From positions 10,800,501-10,864,500 of the forward strand of contig NC_091669.1 of assembly GCF_042453785.1 (NCBI RefSeq): a stretch of DNA of 64,000 nt, in the 5' to 3' direction. This stretch comes from Malus domestica. Its lineage: Eukaryota > Streptophyta > Magnoliopsida > Rosales > Rosaceae. A program made the translations under genes and the position numbers. Numbering within the stretch: position 1 is the stretch's first letter; each line of letters opens with the position of its first letter. The notes below the pieces were generated by a model. It saw nothing but the letters and a program-made list of their open reading frames with translations. It was not told the DNA's origin and ran no database searches. This document shows, in pieces, positions 11,896 to 22,982 of this stretch.

Positions 11896-12576
11896 TCACA
11901 AAGGTTGCTTAGGAGAAGTCTCAGCAGTCGGTAGAGCCCCAGAAAGAGAAGGCACCGGAGGGGGATCATTTGGAGCCTCAGTACTGGACAGAACCCTAGA
12001 AGGAGGAGGCATCAGAGGTTGATCATTTGGAGCTTCATTACGCGGTACAGCCCCAGAAGACGAAGGCAATAAATGCATTTGGAACAAACCCACAAATCTC
12101 TGATGATCAAGTAAAACCTGACCATCAGTTTCCTTCATCTGGTCAAGCTTCCTCTTCATGTTTGTAGCATAGTCATGTGCGAGCCGGTGCAACTGTTTAT
12201 TCTCATGCTTGAGCCCTCTAATCTCCTGTTTGAGACTCATCACTTCAGCCGCCAATGATTCAACTTGGCGGGTTCGAGCAAATAGGCGTTGGGCCATATT
12301 AGACACAGAACCTGCACACTGAACACTGAGAGCCAGCGAATCCTTAACAGCTAACTCATCTGACCGTTTGGAAAGTAGTCTGTTATCTTTGGGAGTGAGA
12401 AGGTTCCTGGCCACCACCGCAGCGGTCATATCATTCTTCATCACGGAATCCCCAACGGTAAGAAGACCAGTAGGGGAGACGAAGGATGGGCGCCATATGT
12501 TGTCTGGAGAAGGCGGGGCTGCCTCTTCAACAAGGTTCAAGTCAAAACGACGGTCGGAGGGGCCAGACATTTTCAA
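11896..12576 (-). CDS. Repeat-borne 226-aa coiled-coil protein of unknown function
   Basis: The frame encodes a soluble protein. Its N-terminus reads SDRRFDLNLVEEA. A long heptad-rich segment at about residues 100-165 (RTRQVESLAAEVMSLKQEI) looks like a coiled coil. The C-terminus is proline-rich with imperfect repeats around APNDQP / APNDPP. An equal-length version with roughly 16 differences by eye is at 26329-27009, so the frame stayed open in two separated copies. It lies inside the LTR-like block and in the block's own sense. I recognise no enzyme or gag motif, and it may be a passenger frame. Whether it is translated is unknown. Confidence 0.55.
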   Translation of the reverse strand: MKMSGPSDRRFDLNLVEEAAPPSPDNIWRPSFVSPTGLLTVGDSVMKNDMTAAVVARNLLTPKDNRLLSKRSDELAVKDSLALSVQCAGSVSNMAQRLFARTRQVESLAAEVMSLKQEIRGLKHENKQLHRLAHDYATNMKRKLDQMKETDGQVLLDHQRFVGLFQMHLLPSSSGAVPRNEAPNDQPLMPPPSRVLSSTEAPNDPPPVPSLSGALPTAETSPKQPL

Positions 12577-12747
12577 AGGTGTTGAAGAGAGAAGAGGTCG
12601 GACAAATCAAGATCTTAGAAGTGCAAGAATGAAGCTTCTACTGGTGGAGATTCAAGTGTGCTTTGGAACTTAATGCCAGCCCCTATAAAAATCTGCACTC
12701 GACGGAGCTTCAGAAATCGAAGAGACGCCTGCTCAGAAATCGAAGAG

Positions 12748-12942
12748 GCGTTTGCTTTCTCAAAAGCTGAGCTGCTTAGAGATCACGAGGGTTGATCTCA
12801 GAAATCGAAGAGGCGTTTGCTTTCTCAAAAGTTGGGCTGCTCAAAGACCACGAAGGCCGATCTCAGAAATCGAAGAGGCGCTCGCTTTCTCAAAAGCTGG
12901 GCTCCCCAGAGATCACGAGGGCCGATCTCAAAAATCGAAGAG
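12748..12942. repeat. 65-bp tandem repeat, three units
   Basis: Units start at 12748, 12813 and 12878, each beginning gcg(t/c)t(t/c)gctttctcaaaag. Related single units recur at about 13793 and at 27180-27370 in the second composite element. Confidence 0.85.
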
Positions 12943-14699
12943 GCACCTACTTTTCCAGCCTTGTCAGCACCTGTCACACGCACACTCAGCTTTGCGGAAA
13001 TTATGGGCATTCTGTCGAAGACTTCTGGGGAAGTAGAAAACACATGAATCTTACTGTTCAATCACCCACTTCCCACACGCAACAATAGCTCATGGGTACC
13101 ACAGATAACTTTGCCAAAGTTCTCTGCCAAGGTTGAGCACGTGAAGCTTGCAGCTCCCACTACATCGCTCTGACCAAGAAGGGTAAAAGAATAGCAAAGA
13201 AACAGCACTAACAAAGTTTAGACCCATAAATTTTGAAGGTCTAGCTACCATATTATTACCCACAAGGGTAAAGGAACAGTACCACTGCTGGATAATTGGA
13301 AAGTCCCTGTGTGTCAACCTCTGTGCTTCGTGGCAAGGTAGACTAGCAAACATGCCCAACCTTTACTCACATTCGAGAAAACACTCCCAATAAGATTGCT
13401 TGCTCCAAAATCGAAGAGGCACCGTCCTCCGAATCTCGAGAGCCAGACTCCCAACATGACTACTTTATTAAAAATCGAAGAGAGGGTAAAGGAACAGTAC
13501 CATTGCTGGATAATTGGAAAGTTCCTGTGTGTCAACCTCTGTGCTTCGTGGCAAGGTAGACTAGCAAACATGCCCAACCTTTACTCACATTTGAGAAAAC
13601 ACTCCCAACAAGATTGCTTGCTCCAAAATCGAAGAGGCACCGCCTTCCGAATCTCAAGAGCCAGACTCCCAACATGATTACTTTCTCAAAAATCGAAGAG
13701 ACACTGCTCCCCGAATCTTCGAGAGCCAGACCCCCAGCCTGATTGCTTTCTCAAAAATCGATGAGGCATCGTTCTCCGAATCAATCGAAGAGGCGCTCGC
13801 TTTCTCAAAAGCTGGGCTGCTCAGAGACCACGAGGGCCGATCTCAGAAATCGAAGAGGCACCTACTTTTCTAGCCTTGTCAGCACCTGTCACACGCACAC
13901 TCAGCTTTGCGGAAATTATGGGCATTCTGTCGAAGATTTCTGGTGAAGTAGAAAGCACATGAATCTTACTGTTCAATTACCCACTTCCCACACGCAACAA
14001 TAGCTCATGGGTACCACAGATAACTTTGCCAAAGTTCTCTGCCAAAGTTGAGCACGTGAAGCTTGCAGCTCCCACTAAATCGCTCTGACCAAGAAAGGTA
14101 AAAGAATAGCAAAGAAACAGCACTAACAAAGTTTAGACACATAAATTTTGAAGGTCTAGCTACCATATTATTACCCACAAGGGTAAAGGAACAGTACCAC
14201 TGCTGGATAATTGGAAAGTCCCTGTGTGTCAACCTCTCTGCTTCGTGGCAAGGTAGACTAGCAAACATGCCCAACCTTTACTCACATTCGAGAAAACACT
14301 CCCAACAAGATTGCTTGCTCCAAAATCGAAGAGGCACCGTCTTTCGAATCTCGAGAGCCAGACTCCCAACATGACTACTTTCTCAAAATCGAAGATAGGG
14401 TAAAGGAACAGTACCATTGCTGGATAATTGGAAAGTCTCTGTGTGTCAACCTTTGTGCTTCGTGGCAAGGTAGACTAGCAAACATGCCCAACCTTTACTC
14501 ACATTCGAGACAACACTCCCAACAAGATTGCTTGCTCCAAAATCGAAGAGGCACCGCCCTCCGAATCTCGAGAGCCAGACTCCCAACATGATTACTTCCT
14601 CAAAAATCGAAGAGACACTGCTCTCCGAATCTCGAGAGCCAGACCCCCAGCATGATTGCTTTCTCAAAAATCGAAGAGGCATCGTTCTCCGAATCTCGA
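12870..14699. repeat. 915-bp tandem duplication inside the LTR-like block
   Basis: Sequence from about 12870 to 13784 is repeated from about 13785 to 14699, with matching landmarks 915 bp apart (for example 12946/13861 and 13421/14336). The other copy of the block lacks it, which accounts for most of its shorter length (3532 against 4471 bp). Confidence 0.85.
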
Positions 14700-16101
14700 G
14701 AGCCAGATACCACAGACCACTTTTTCAAAGTGCTCTGACAGAGTTAAAACATGTGAAACTGACAGCTCCCACTACCGTGCTATGACCAAGCAGGGTAAAG
14801 GAATAGCATTACTACTTGTTGTTAGGGAGACTCCTATATATGTCGACCTCCATCCCCAACGGACAGGCAGACCTGCAAAAATGCTCAACCCTTCATCATA
14901 TCTGAGAGGGCACTCGCAACGAAGCATTTCAAAATATTCAGCTTTCTTTCCCCCCGATAATACCTCTGCAAACAAGCTATACTAGAGCAAGAATATCTCA
15001 TATCATCAGGGTTAAAAGCAAGAGTATCCCATATCATGCTTTTTCCCTGTCTTTTCCTTTGGCCTTGTTTTTACCTGTAAGACAAGGAGAAAGAGAGCAA
15101 TCAGTCAGCACTTGGAATCAAGCTTCCAGCCAGGAAGTGACTTCCTGGAACCCCTTACCTGATTACTTACCTGGCATTGCTCTCGAGTACTCATCTTCAA
15201 CATCTTATGTTTCCAGGGAAGATTCCGCATCTGCTTGAGGAACAGATAGGGCAAGTGCGAAGGATACAAGGAAGCATGTGGAGACAAGCGTAACAGCACA
15301 CGTGCCGATACATCCATTACTCTGTCAAAAGCAAAAGTATCCCATATCAGCAGGGTGGAACGTACTCTAGATTTGATGGACTTGTTTTGACCCTCAAATT
15401 CTTCAGTCGGCCTTATACTCTGGAGGAAACCAGAAAACCCTCCAGCTCAGTTCAAGAATAAGCCTGTGGAAAGTTACTTCTTCAAAAGCAAAAGTATCTC
15501 ATATCATCTCTCCTCATTTTTCTTCTCTTTATCCTTCATGCTGTTGCAAGACGGGGAGAAGGTGAACAATCAGTCGGAGCTCTGATTGCTTACCTTGTCT
15601 GTCACCTCTTTCAGCAGACCCCCTAGCTCGGCGACTTGGGGGACTCCTACTACATGATTTGTATCGCGCTTGACCAAGCCTGAAACTACAAGTAAGCTTC
15701 AAGTGAAATTGATACATTACCTTGTGCATCTCCACCAGTTAAAGATACCACCCCTGGATGGAGGAAAAGTACTTCCAGAGAAGATGCCACATCTACCTAT
15801 GAGACTATTAAGGCAAGTCAAGACGACACCACACTCCGATACTTAGAAGTTTCGTGATTACGAGATCATTCTCCCACAATATTTCCTAATGTCATTTGTA
15901 CTAAATCATTCACTTGTACTCACTAAAGGAGAGCTTGAACCTATGTACTTGTGTAAACCCTTCACAATTAATGAGAACTCTTCTATTCCGTGGACGTAGC
16001 CAATCTGGGTGAACCACGTACATCTTGTGTTTGCTTTCCTATCTCTATCCATTTATATACTTATCCACACTAATGACCGGAGCAATCTAGCGAAGATCAC
16101 A

Positions 16102-16714
16102 AAAAGCGACCGTTTTCGCTACCTAGGATCGATCTTGTAAGAGAACGGAGAATTAGATGGAGATCTCAACCATAGAATACGAGCTGGATGGATGAAGTGT
16201 AAGAGCGCATCCGGCGTGTTGTGTGACCGTCGTAGGCCACTGAAGCTCAAGGGAAAATTTTATAGGACGGCAATAAGGCCAGCGATGTTGTATGGCACAG
16301 AATGTTGGGCGGTGAAGCATCAACACGTACACAAAATGGGTGTAGCGGAGATGAGGATGCTTCGTGGGATGTGTGGGCACACGAGAAAGGATAAGATTGG
16401 GAATGAGGATATCCGAGGTAAAGTAGGAGTAGCCGAAATTGTAGGAAAGATGAGAGAAAATCGGCTCCGGTGATTTGGACATGTGCAAAGAAGGCCGACT
16501 GACGCTCCGGTTCGAAGATGTGACTACGGGACAGAGGTTCAGGGCCGAAGGGGTAGAGGAAGACCTAGGAAAACTTTGGAAGAGACTCTAAGAAAAGACT
16601 TAGAGTACTTGGATCTAACGGAGGACATGACACAAAACCGAGCGCAATGGCGTTCTAGGATTCATATAGCCGACCCCACTTAGTGGGAAAAGGCTTTGTT
16701 GTTGTTGTTGTTGT
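16102..16714 (+). mobile_element. 5'-truncated RTE LINE 3' end with (TTG)n tail
   Basis: Corresponds to the LINE from its position about 11053 onward, including the [20 protein letters not shown] coding block, a native TAG stop at 16681-16683, then gtgggaaaaggcttt and (TTG)n. A TGA replaces a Trp codon near 16471. This piece gives the composite element its functional-looking 3' end. Confidence 0.88.
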
Positions 16715-16733
16715 ATTTGATTCAATGACTAAA
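16715..16733 (+). repeat. Target-site duplication, right copy, of the composite RTE element
   Basis: Exact repeat of 8353-8371 directly after the (TTG)n tail. The host flank then resumes with gattggga. Confidence 0.92.
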
Positions 16734-17374
16734 GATTGGGACGAATGTGTGGAAAGTAAAAATGATGTGTAAATAACACAACCCTAAATAGTATTATATA
16801 ATTTTGACGAAAAAAATAAAGAGTATTACTGAGACACCAAATGGTTGTTGATCAAACAATCCTCTTGATCACTGGCCAAAATATTTAACGTAGCGATATT
16901 TCAGTACCACAAATTAATTTGTCCTATAATTTCACTTTCACGATATTTCTGACTCCAACTCTCATCATCAACAATCGTATTATATTTACACGCAATAGAA
17001 AAAATAGCACTAATTAACCATATGTATTATATTATATGTAAAATCAATAGAAAAGATAGGCCCTCTTTCTCTCCCTTTTTCTTAAAAAAACTAACAATTC
17101 CTACTACAATAATCATGTTGGAGAGATGTTGACATGAAACGAAACCACAATTTTCATTAATATTTAAATGCACAATATAGGAAAGAAGATAAACACGAAC
17201 ACTGTGACAGAAATTAGAGAAATAAAATCCTACTTTGATTAAACAAATCGTCATCATTACTTGAGGTATAAAACATGCGACATTGCGGTACCATACAATA
17301 ATTTTTCAGCATAATTCGTCCAGCTTCTCGTCACTAATTAAATTATACACGCATTGTTAGGCATTAAACATGTA
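16734..17374. other. Duplicated UGT85 3' flank
   Basis: Non-coding and AT-rich. It aligns with 31563-32180 of the other unit. No gene seen. Confidence 0.75.
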
Positions 17375-17382
17375 TTATAGAC

Positions 17383-18362
17383 AGTGGCGAAGCCACGTGA
17401 GGGTAAGGAGTAACGGCCGCCACTCCCCTCGCCGAAAAACAGGACTGGGTGATGTCTGGGTTTGCTGCGCGCAGCAGCAGACTGAGTTTGAATATATTTT
17501 TTTTAAACATCCAGACCGAAACGACGTCGTTTTGATTCTGGTAAAAAAAATTAAAAAAATAATTAAAATAGCGCCTGTAGTTTCGTACTTTTCAAAATAA
17601 AAAATATAGATCTTGGGGGACCGCGTGTTCCCATTTCACTCTCAATCCTTCTCACCACTCGGACCTCAGTGCTGCCGTGTCCTTCCCCCTTTTGTTTTGT
17701 CAACCTTTCTGCCAGAGAGCACAGCATGTCAGCAACCCAAAGTACCATCAGCAACATAAAAAATATTTTTTAATTCCAATTTGGATTGTCAATCTTCCAG
17801 CCACTCTCCTCCACTTCTCTAGCCGCTGAGCGCCTGAGCCGCCGGCTTCAGCCTTCAAAGGTAAATTTTTTTAATTATTAAATTTACAATCCCTAACTAA
17901 TTATTTAATACAAATTTTGTTTGATAGGTATAGAATTTTATGGTAATGCACTAATATGGTTATTGGTTATTGATTATTGATTATTAATCTGATTCTATGA
18001 TTATTGATTAAAATGTATTTTTTGGGTGAAAATTAAAATTAAAATTCTTGATTATTTCATACAATTAGTTGAATTGAATATTTATTTATTGAATAATTTG
18101 TATGCTTATTGGTATTGTTTAATTGAATTGTTGGTTGGATTAATTATTATGCATATTAGTATAGTCTACTCTAGGATTAAGAGTGTAAGAATTTTTTTTC
18201 CTTTTCATTTTACAGTTACATAATGGAACGATACTACAAAAAACAATGCTTAAATCATCCTTCAAAGATTAAGGGTGTAAAGATTTGATTGTTGCTATTT
18301 TTTTTAACCTTGCAATATTTTAACTTCTCCCCTCCCCCAGTCAATTCCTGGCTTCGCTACTG
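17383..18362. mobile_element. 980-bp non-autonomous hAT transposon
   Basis: Terminal inverted repeats CAGTGGCGAAGCCACG (left) and, reversed, CAGTAGCGAAGCCAGG (right) match at 14 of 16 positions. An exact 8-bp target duplication, attataga, lies at 17375-17382 and 18363-18370. The paralogous locus near 32170-32190 has no insertion. No transposase frame is present. Confidence 0.9.
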
Positions 18363-18370
18363 ATTATAGA

Positions 18371-20288
18371 ATATATCATCCTTCCCTTCCCTCTCAGGGT
18401 GCTTCTTCTATCCCCTTTTCTGGTGCCCCCTCGGCCCATTGAACTTGACTTCTTTTCTTTCTTTTCTGAGCTCGAACCTTTTTGTTTCACAATAAGACCT
18501 GGACGATAAACTCGAAGAAAAAGCAACATGAAGTATTCATTAATATTTAAATGCACAACATTGAAAAGAAGGAAAACACAAACAGGGTTAAAGCAAATTA
18601 TAGAAAATAAATTCCTACTTTGAATATTCCTCGTCTCCCCTTACGTTAATTTGTTTGACTGCTAAGCTTCTTTTCTTGAAACTTTCTTTAATCTCCTATT
18701 TTGGCCGCCCTTGATCCGTATCTGAAATTCTGCTAAACTTCTTCACCTCGATCAGCAAGCGCCCTGGATCCAAAGAAACGTGTTATTTGGAGAGGTTGGA
18801 ATTGCACCCTTTGACATGTGTACTGGGAAAATTAAGGGGATGACCTGACTAATTTAATCCCTTTACTTTTCATCCGATACATGCGATATTGGATGTGTTG
18901 GAAGTTTGATGAGCCCATGTCATACTTAACAATAAAAATAACGAGAGAAATAATACTCAAAAGCGTGCAATAATCGAACATCTAAAATATGCTCTTTTGA
19001 CATATTTGAGAGATCTATTACTCTTTCACATCTCCTATTTCTTGATTCTTTTTCTTTTCTCACTCTTGAAGAATATGCTGCTCATGGCAACTCATGGTTT
19101 GGCTCCTTCAATTTTGTAAGGTCATAATCTGTTTATATATTGTAATGGTTTAAACCTCATGACGATTATGTGAAAAATAGTAATTTGATGGGGTTATTTC
19201 AAGGGGTTTGTAATTACCTCTAAAGGTAAAATTTTAATTTTAATTTTTTTATATGATAAATTTTCGAATGAAATTTTAACGGATGGAGTTTTGTGAAATC
19301 AATTTTAAACCCAAGGGGTGCTAATGTAATTTTAAAAGTCTCTAGGAATTTTTATCAAAATATAAAAAACCTAAATATGGGTGGTATAATTTGAGTGTAA
19401 GTGAGGGTATGAAACTGCACTAACAAATTAGCTTATCTATATCTCAAATCTGTATGAACTACAAGCCCGCCTAACATGACTCGAAATGTATCATCATTTG
19501 ACATAAAAGCTAAGAAATAGGTTATGACTTTATCTTATCAAATAAAAAACCTAATTGATGGGTACGGTACCATATGTATTTTGATAATTCAAGAGAGGAA
19601 TCAAATTATGACATGTTACCCTGAAGGTGCAAAATGGGATCGATCCAGTAAATGTTATGCATATATATAAGGATATTATTAATGATAATAAAAACTTTTG
19701 CGGGTGTTCTTATTGTTGGTCATAACAACTACCAAATACACATACATGAGATATACAAGCAGACTGAAAAAAATAAAACAGAAAAGAGAGAGAAGTAAGA
19801 CAGGACATTGTCTCAATAAAACTAGCTACGGCCATTGCAGTAGGGACTAAAATAACAACATTATAGAGAGGATTGGCTTGGGTATGATTATTCACTATAT
19901 TGAAGGCATTTAAAACGAAGAAATGGATGACAAATTCCTTATTTTGTCCAAATTGAAGGCTACTCATGCAAAAAAGGTATGCCTACAAATCTCCCAAAAA
20001 AAAGATTAAAAGAGACAACTATTTTCATGAGTAACCTACAAATCCTGGAAAACTTTCCTTAATTTATATTAATTATAATGATCAATCAGATTTAACTTGA
20101 CAAGCAAGAAATAACAGACAGGGAGGGAAAGGTCCGTATTTCAACTTTTGCTCCTTCATCTCCTAGGTTCAATGTGCCTAACAGCTACGCCTCTTTTTTT
20201 TTGACCTCCTATACTTCAGGAAATCACAAGACATGTAGAAAGGTAGCTCAGTAGAAAAGTAGCTGAGGAGAAAAGTAGCTCAGTAGCA
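18371..20288. other. Duplicated flank and upstream region of the y-type UGT fragment
   Basis: Up to about 18530 it continues the flank. Parts of 18790-19400 also resemble 36040-36300 and 32210-32480, and 19220-20290 is close to 32290-33340. It is non-coding, with a purine/pyrimidine-rich patch near 20150-20210. No gene seen. Confidence 0.7.
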
Positions 20289-20295
20289 CTATAAA
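20289..20295 (+). promoter_or_regulatory. TATA box remnant of the y-type UGT85 fragment
   Basis: ctataaa lies 53 bp upstream of the ATG at 20342, in the same context as at 33348 and 6556. Confidence 0.55.
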
Positions 20296-20341
20296 CAGTC
20301 TGCATTTGTGCAAGCAATGCAAGGCAAACACAAGACCTCAA

Positions 20342-20629
20342 ATGGATCCCACAGCAGTAGCGACTAAGCCTCATGCTGTTTGCATTCCGGCTCCAGCTCA
20401 AGGCCATATCAAGGCAATGCTTAAATTTTCAAAGCTCCTCCACCATAGAGGTTTTCAGATTACCTTTGTCAACACTGAGTACAACCACAAGCGCTTTCTA
20501 AAATCTCTGGGCCCCAATTCCCTTGATGGCTCACCTGATTTCCAGTTTGCAGCCATCCCAGCCGGCCTTCCACATTCAGATGAAGATGCCACCCAAGATG
20601 TCCCATTGCCTTGTGATTCAAATATTTGA
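20342..20629 (+). pseudogene. UGT85-type glucosyltransferase, exon-1 fragment (y type)
   Basis: Starts [14 protein letters not shown] as in the copy at 33401 and keeps the catalytic His region ([11 protein letters not shown]). It runs about 93 codons, to CDS in the conserved PLLCDSIRK segment, and then loses homology near 20620. The frame ends at 20627-20629 in unrelated sequence. The rest of exon 1, the intron and exon 2 with the PSPG box are absent, so it cannot make an enzyme. The TATA box and start are preserved, so a short transcript is conceivable. Confidence 0.9.
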
Positions 20630-21983
20630 AGTAAATGAATAATTTTAGATCATGCTAATAAGAAGAAATCCCTCGTAAACCAATTAAAGTAGCTGAATTC
20701 ACATAATAAACCAATTTTGGGATGCCACTGACCAGGCATTTCACAACTCCTCCAGACTCCAGTTTGTGGCCAAATGCCATCGCTCAGCTGCTCTTTAGGC
20801 AGTCCTCCTTTCTAGTTCGCAGTTCCTAGTCATAATTAAGATAATACTACCTCACTCTATTACTTTATTGACAATTGATGTCAACATTAGCTGATATGCT
20901 CCTTGCCTTGGATATTCTTACGAAAATGCATCTTTGTCGATGATAGTCCTAGATTTCTGCCAATGAAGTTAAGATAATTAAATCGTATCTGATTTCTTTC
21001 CGTTTATTGGCTAACTCAATCATTATTAACTATACTATCATTTGATTTGCCCATGTCGATATTGCTATGCATTTTTTTCTGTTTCTACTTGCAATTTTCA
21101 TACGAGAGGAGATTGTCACCTACCTGACCATCCCAGTCTGCTCCTTAGCTTAAAATTCTGTCGCATGCACCTCTACCGTTTAGCTGATTTGACCAAACAG
21201 TATGATTTAATGAGTTATGCAAGCATGACATGACAATTTGTTAGTGACTTTGTTTCCTCATTACTAGTCAAGGTATTTGAGTCTCATCTTGTATTTGCTA
21301 ATGGAACAATGTACAAGCATTTTATGCTAGAAAGCCGGAAAAGCTCCAACAGTAACAGTTGTGATTGCTGATTGTTGGTGAACAATTCAGAAATAAATAT
21401 AAAAAAATAACAGAAATAATAGAAACTCCAACACTGATGCATTCTCATCTTGTACTTTTAAAGCGTTTGCGCTTCTGTTAGAGGAGGTGTTGGCGACTTG
21501 TGTATTTTTAGGAATTACAAGGGCAGTGATTTCAACTCTCTTTTTTACTTTTTGCACACCCTTGTTAATCTTGACTGTTGATTTTACTGTAATTGTTTAT
21601 CTAATGGCTACAAAATAAAGAGAAGACAATAACAACAAAGGCAATGGATCGAAATAGAGAGGATCTGGCGTGAGTAGATAGAGAAGAGAGAAGAGATGAG
21701 GAGAAGGAAATAGAGTAGAGAGAGGGGGACACAAAACAAAGCTTTAAACGAGAGCCATTCGCTGAATGATAGGCCCTACATCCAGAATCTCATCCTCTCC
21801 TCTCCTCTAGTCCTCTTGGTTTTATTTCAGTCACTCCCTTCCAACGACACACTACACTAGTACCTCATCTCATAATCTTGGTTTTATCTCATTCTTAATG
21901 AATATATAACGACCTTGTGATTTCCTTACCACTGCTTAGCTATATCCTCCCTCCCTCCCACCCACCCTGCCCTGAGCTAGTTA
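20630..21983. other. Spacer without recognisable gene
   Basis: No coding or repeat signature recognised, apart from a purine-rich run at about 21640-21760 and C-rich tracts at 21945-21970. It is not shared with the upstream region of the intact gene, so the next UGT copy has a different 5' context. Confidence 0.6.
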
Positions 21984-22982
21984 GTGCCTAGCTCAGTGCA
22001 AGCACATTCTAAGACGGATTCCAAGGCAGCAGCTAACAACAAACCTCATGCTGTTTGCATTCCCCTTCCGGGTCAAAGCCATATCAAGGCAATGCTTAAA
22101 TTTGCACAGCTCCTCCACCATAGAGGCTTTCATATTACCTTCGTCAACTCCAAGTACAACCACAGGCGCTTTCTAAAATCCTCGGGCCCCAGCTCCCTTG
22201 ATGGCTTGCCTGATTTCCAATTCAAAGCCATCCCAGATGGCCTTCCAGATTCAGATGCAGATACCACCCAAGATGTCCCATTGCTTTGTGATTCAATCAG
22301 AAAACAAAATTTCTTGGCTCCCTTCCGTGAACTACTCATGAAACTCAACGGTGATGCCATATCAACATCCACTAATCCTCCAGTAACTTGCATAGTTTCA
22401 GATGGTTTCATGTCGCCGTTCACAATCACAGCCGCTGAAGAGATTGAAGTCCCTATAGTGCTGTTCTACACTATTGCTGCATGCAGCTTTATGGGCTGTA
22501 TACAATTTCGTGCTTTGGTTGAAAAGGGACTTGCACAACTCAAAGGTGACATAAATACAACTTTTCAAACAATTGCTTAATTTGTCTTTTAACTCTTATT
22601 TGCTTATTTCTAAGCATGTAAATGAATTTTTTCGTGTTGTAGATGATATCAGTTTGACAAATGGCTATTTGGAAAAGGTTATAGATTGGATTCCAGGAAT
22701 GAAAGATATCCGTTTAAAGGAGCTCCCAACCTTTTTTCGAACTTCAGATCCTGACGACATCATGTTTAACTTCATAATGGAATCAACCGATAGAGCTCAT
22801 AAAGCTTCTGCAGTTGTTCTTCATACTTTTGATGCCTTGGAGCCAGATGTTTTGGGGGCTCTCTCATCTATGCTTCCACTTGTTTATCCAATTGGCCCTC
22901 TTCAATTACATCTCAATCAAATACTAGAACACCCCTTGAATATTGGATATAGTCTATGGAAAGAAGAAACAGAATGCCTCGA
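21984..22982 (+). pseudogene. UGT85-type gene (x type), 5' part, start codon lost, interrupted by composite LINE
   Basis: Exon 1 (21984-22545), the same intron as the intact gene, and the first 340 bp of exon 2 up to the codons for ETECL, where LINE sequence begins. The codon in the start position is GTG (gtg cct agc), with an in-frame TAG two codons upstream. The next ATG is inside the conserved KAML block, after the catalytic His, so initiation is lost. Apart from its divergent first ~20 codons the coding sequence is nearly identical to 6607-7580. The remainder of the gene continues at 30431. Confidence 0.9.
22641..22982 (+). repeat. Duplicated UGT exon-2 segment, left copy (about 340 bp)
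   Basis: The stretch from the intron acceptor (gttgtagatgatatc) to gaatgcctcga is present here and again at 30431-30766, on the two sides of the LINE composite. It behaves like an extremely long target-site duplication, or like a recombination product. Confidence 0.85.

Larger units (their letters stand above)
11631..16101 (-). mobile_element. Long LTR-like block (4.47 kb) inside the composite element
   Basis: Read on the minus strand it starts TGTGATCTTCGC and ends CCAAGTCA, i.e. TG...CA termini, and holds the 226-codon frame at 11896-12576. A shorter version of the same block (26065-29596) has the same ends. No 5-bp duplication flanks it (ctcag left, aaaag right), and LINE sequence is duplicated across it. 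I infer it is a solo LTR of a large non-autonomous LTR retrotransposon produced by recombination between two insertions. A different repeat class with chance TG/CA ends is possible. Confidence 0.6.
8372..16714 (+). mobile_element. Composite RTE LINE - long LTR - RTE LINE element inserted as one unit
   Basis: Order: complete RTE-type LINE 5' leader and ORF (8372-11630), a 4.47-kb LTR-like block in reverse orientation (11631-16101), then a second 5'-truncated RTE 3' end (16102-16714) finishing in (TTG)n. A perfect 19-bp target duplication flanks the whole 8343-bp block, which is the signature of target-primed reverse transcription. The LINE part from about 11053 to 11630 is present on both sides of the LTR block, so this is not an LTR element simply inserted into one LINE. 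The same arrangement occurs at 22981-30430. Confidence 0.85.

Noticed and set aside
11631-16101. Simple insertion of an LTR element into a single LINE
   Set aside because: The LINE halves overlap by about 580 bp (about 810 bp in the other copy) and no 5-bp duplication flanks the block.
19710-19967. Minus-strand frame of 85 codons with a similar one at 32794-33045
   Set aside because: Both lie in the duplicated UGT flank, so similarity is explained by segmental duplication. Indels change the protein and no domain is seen.
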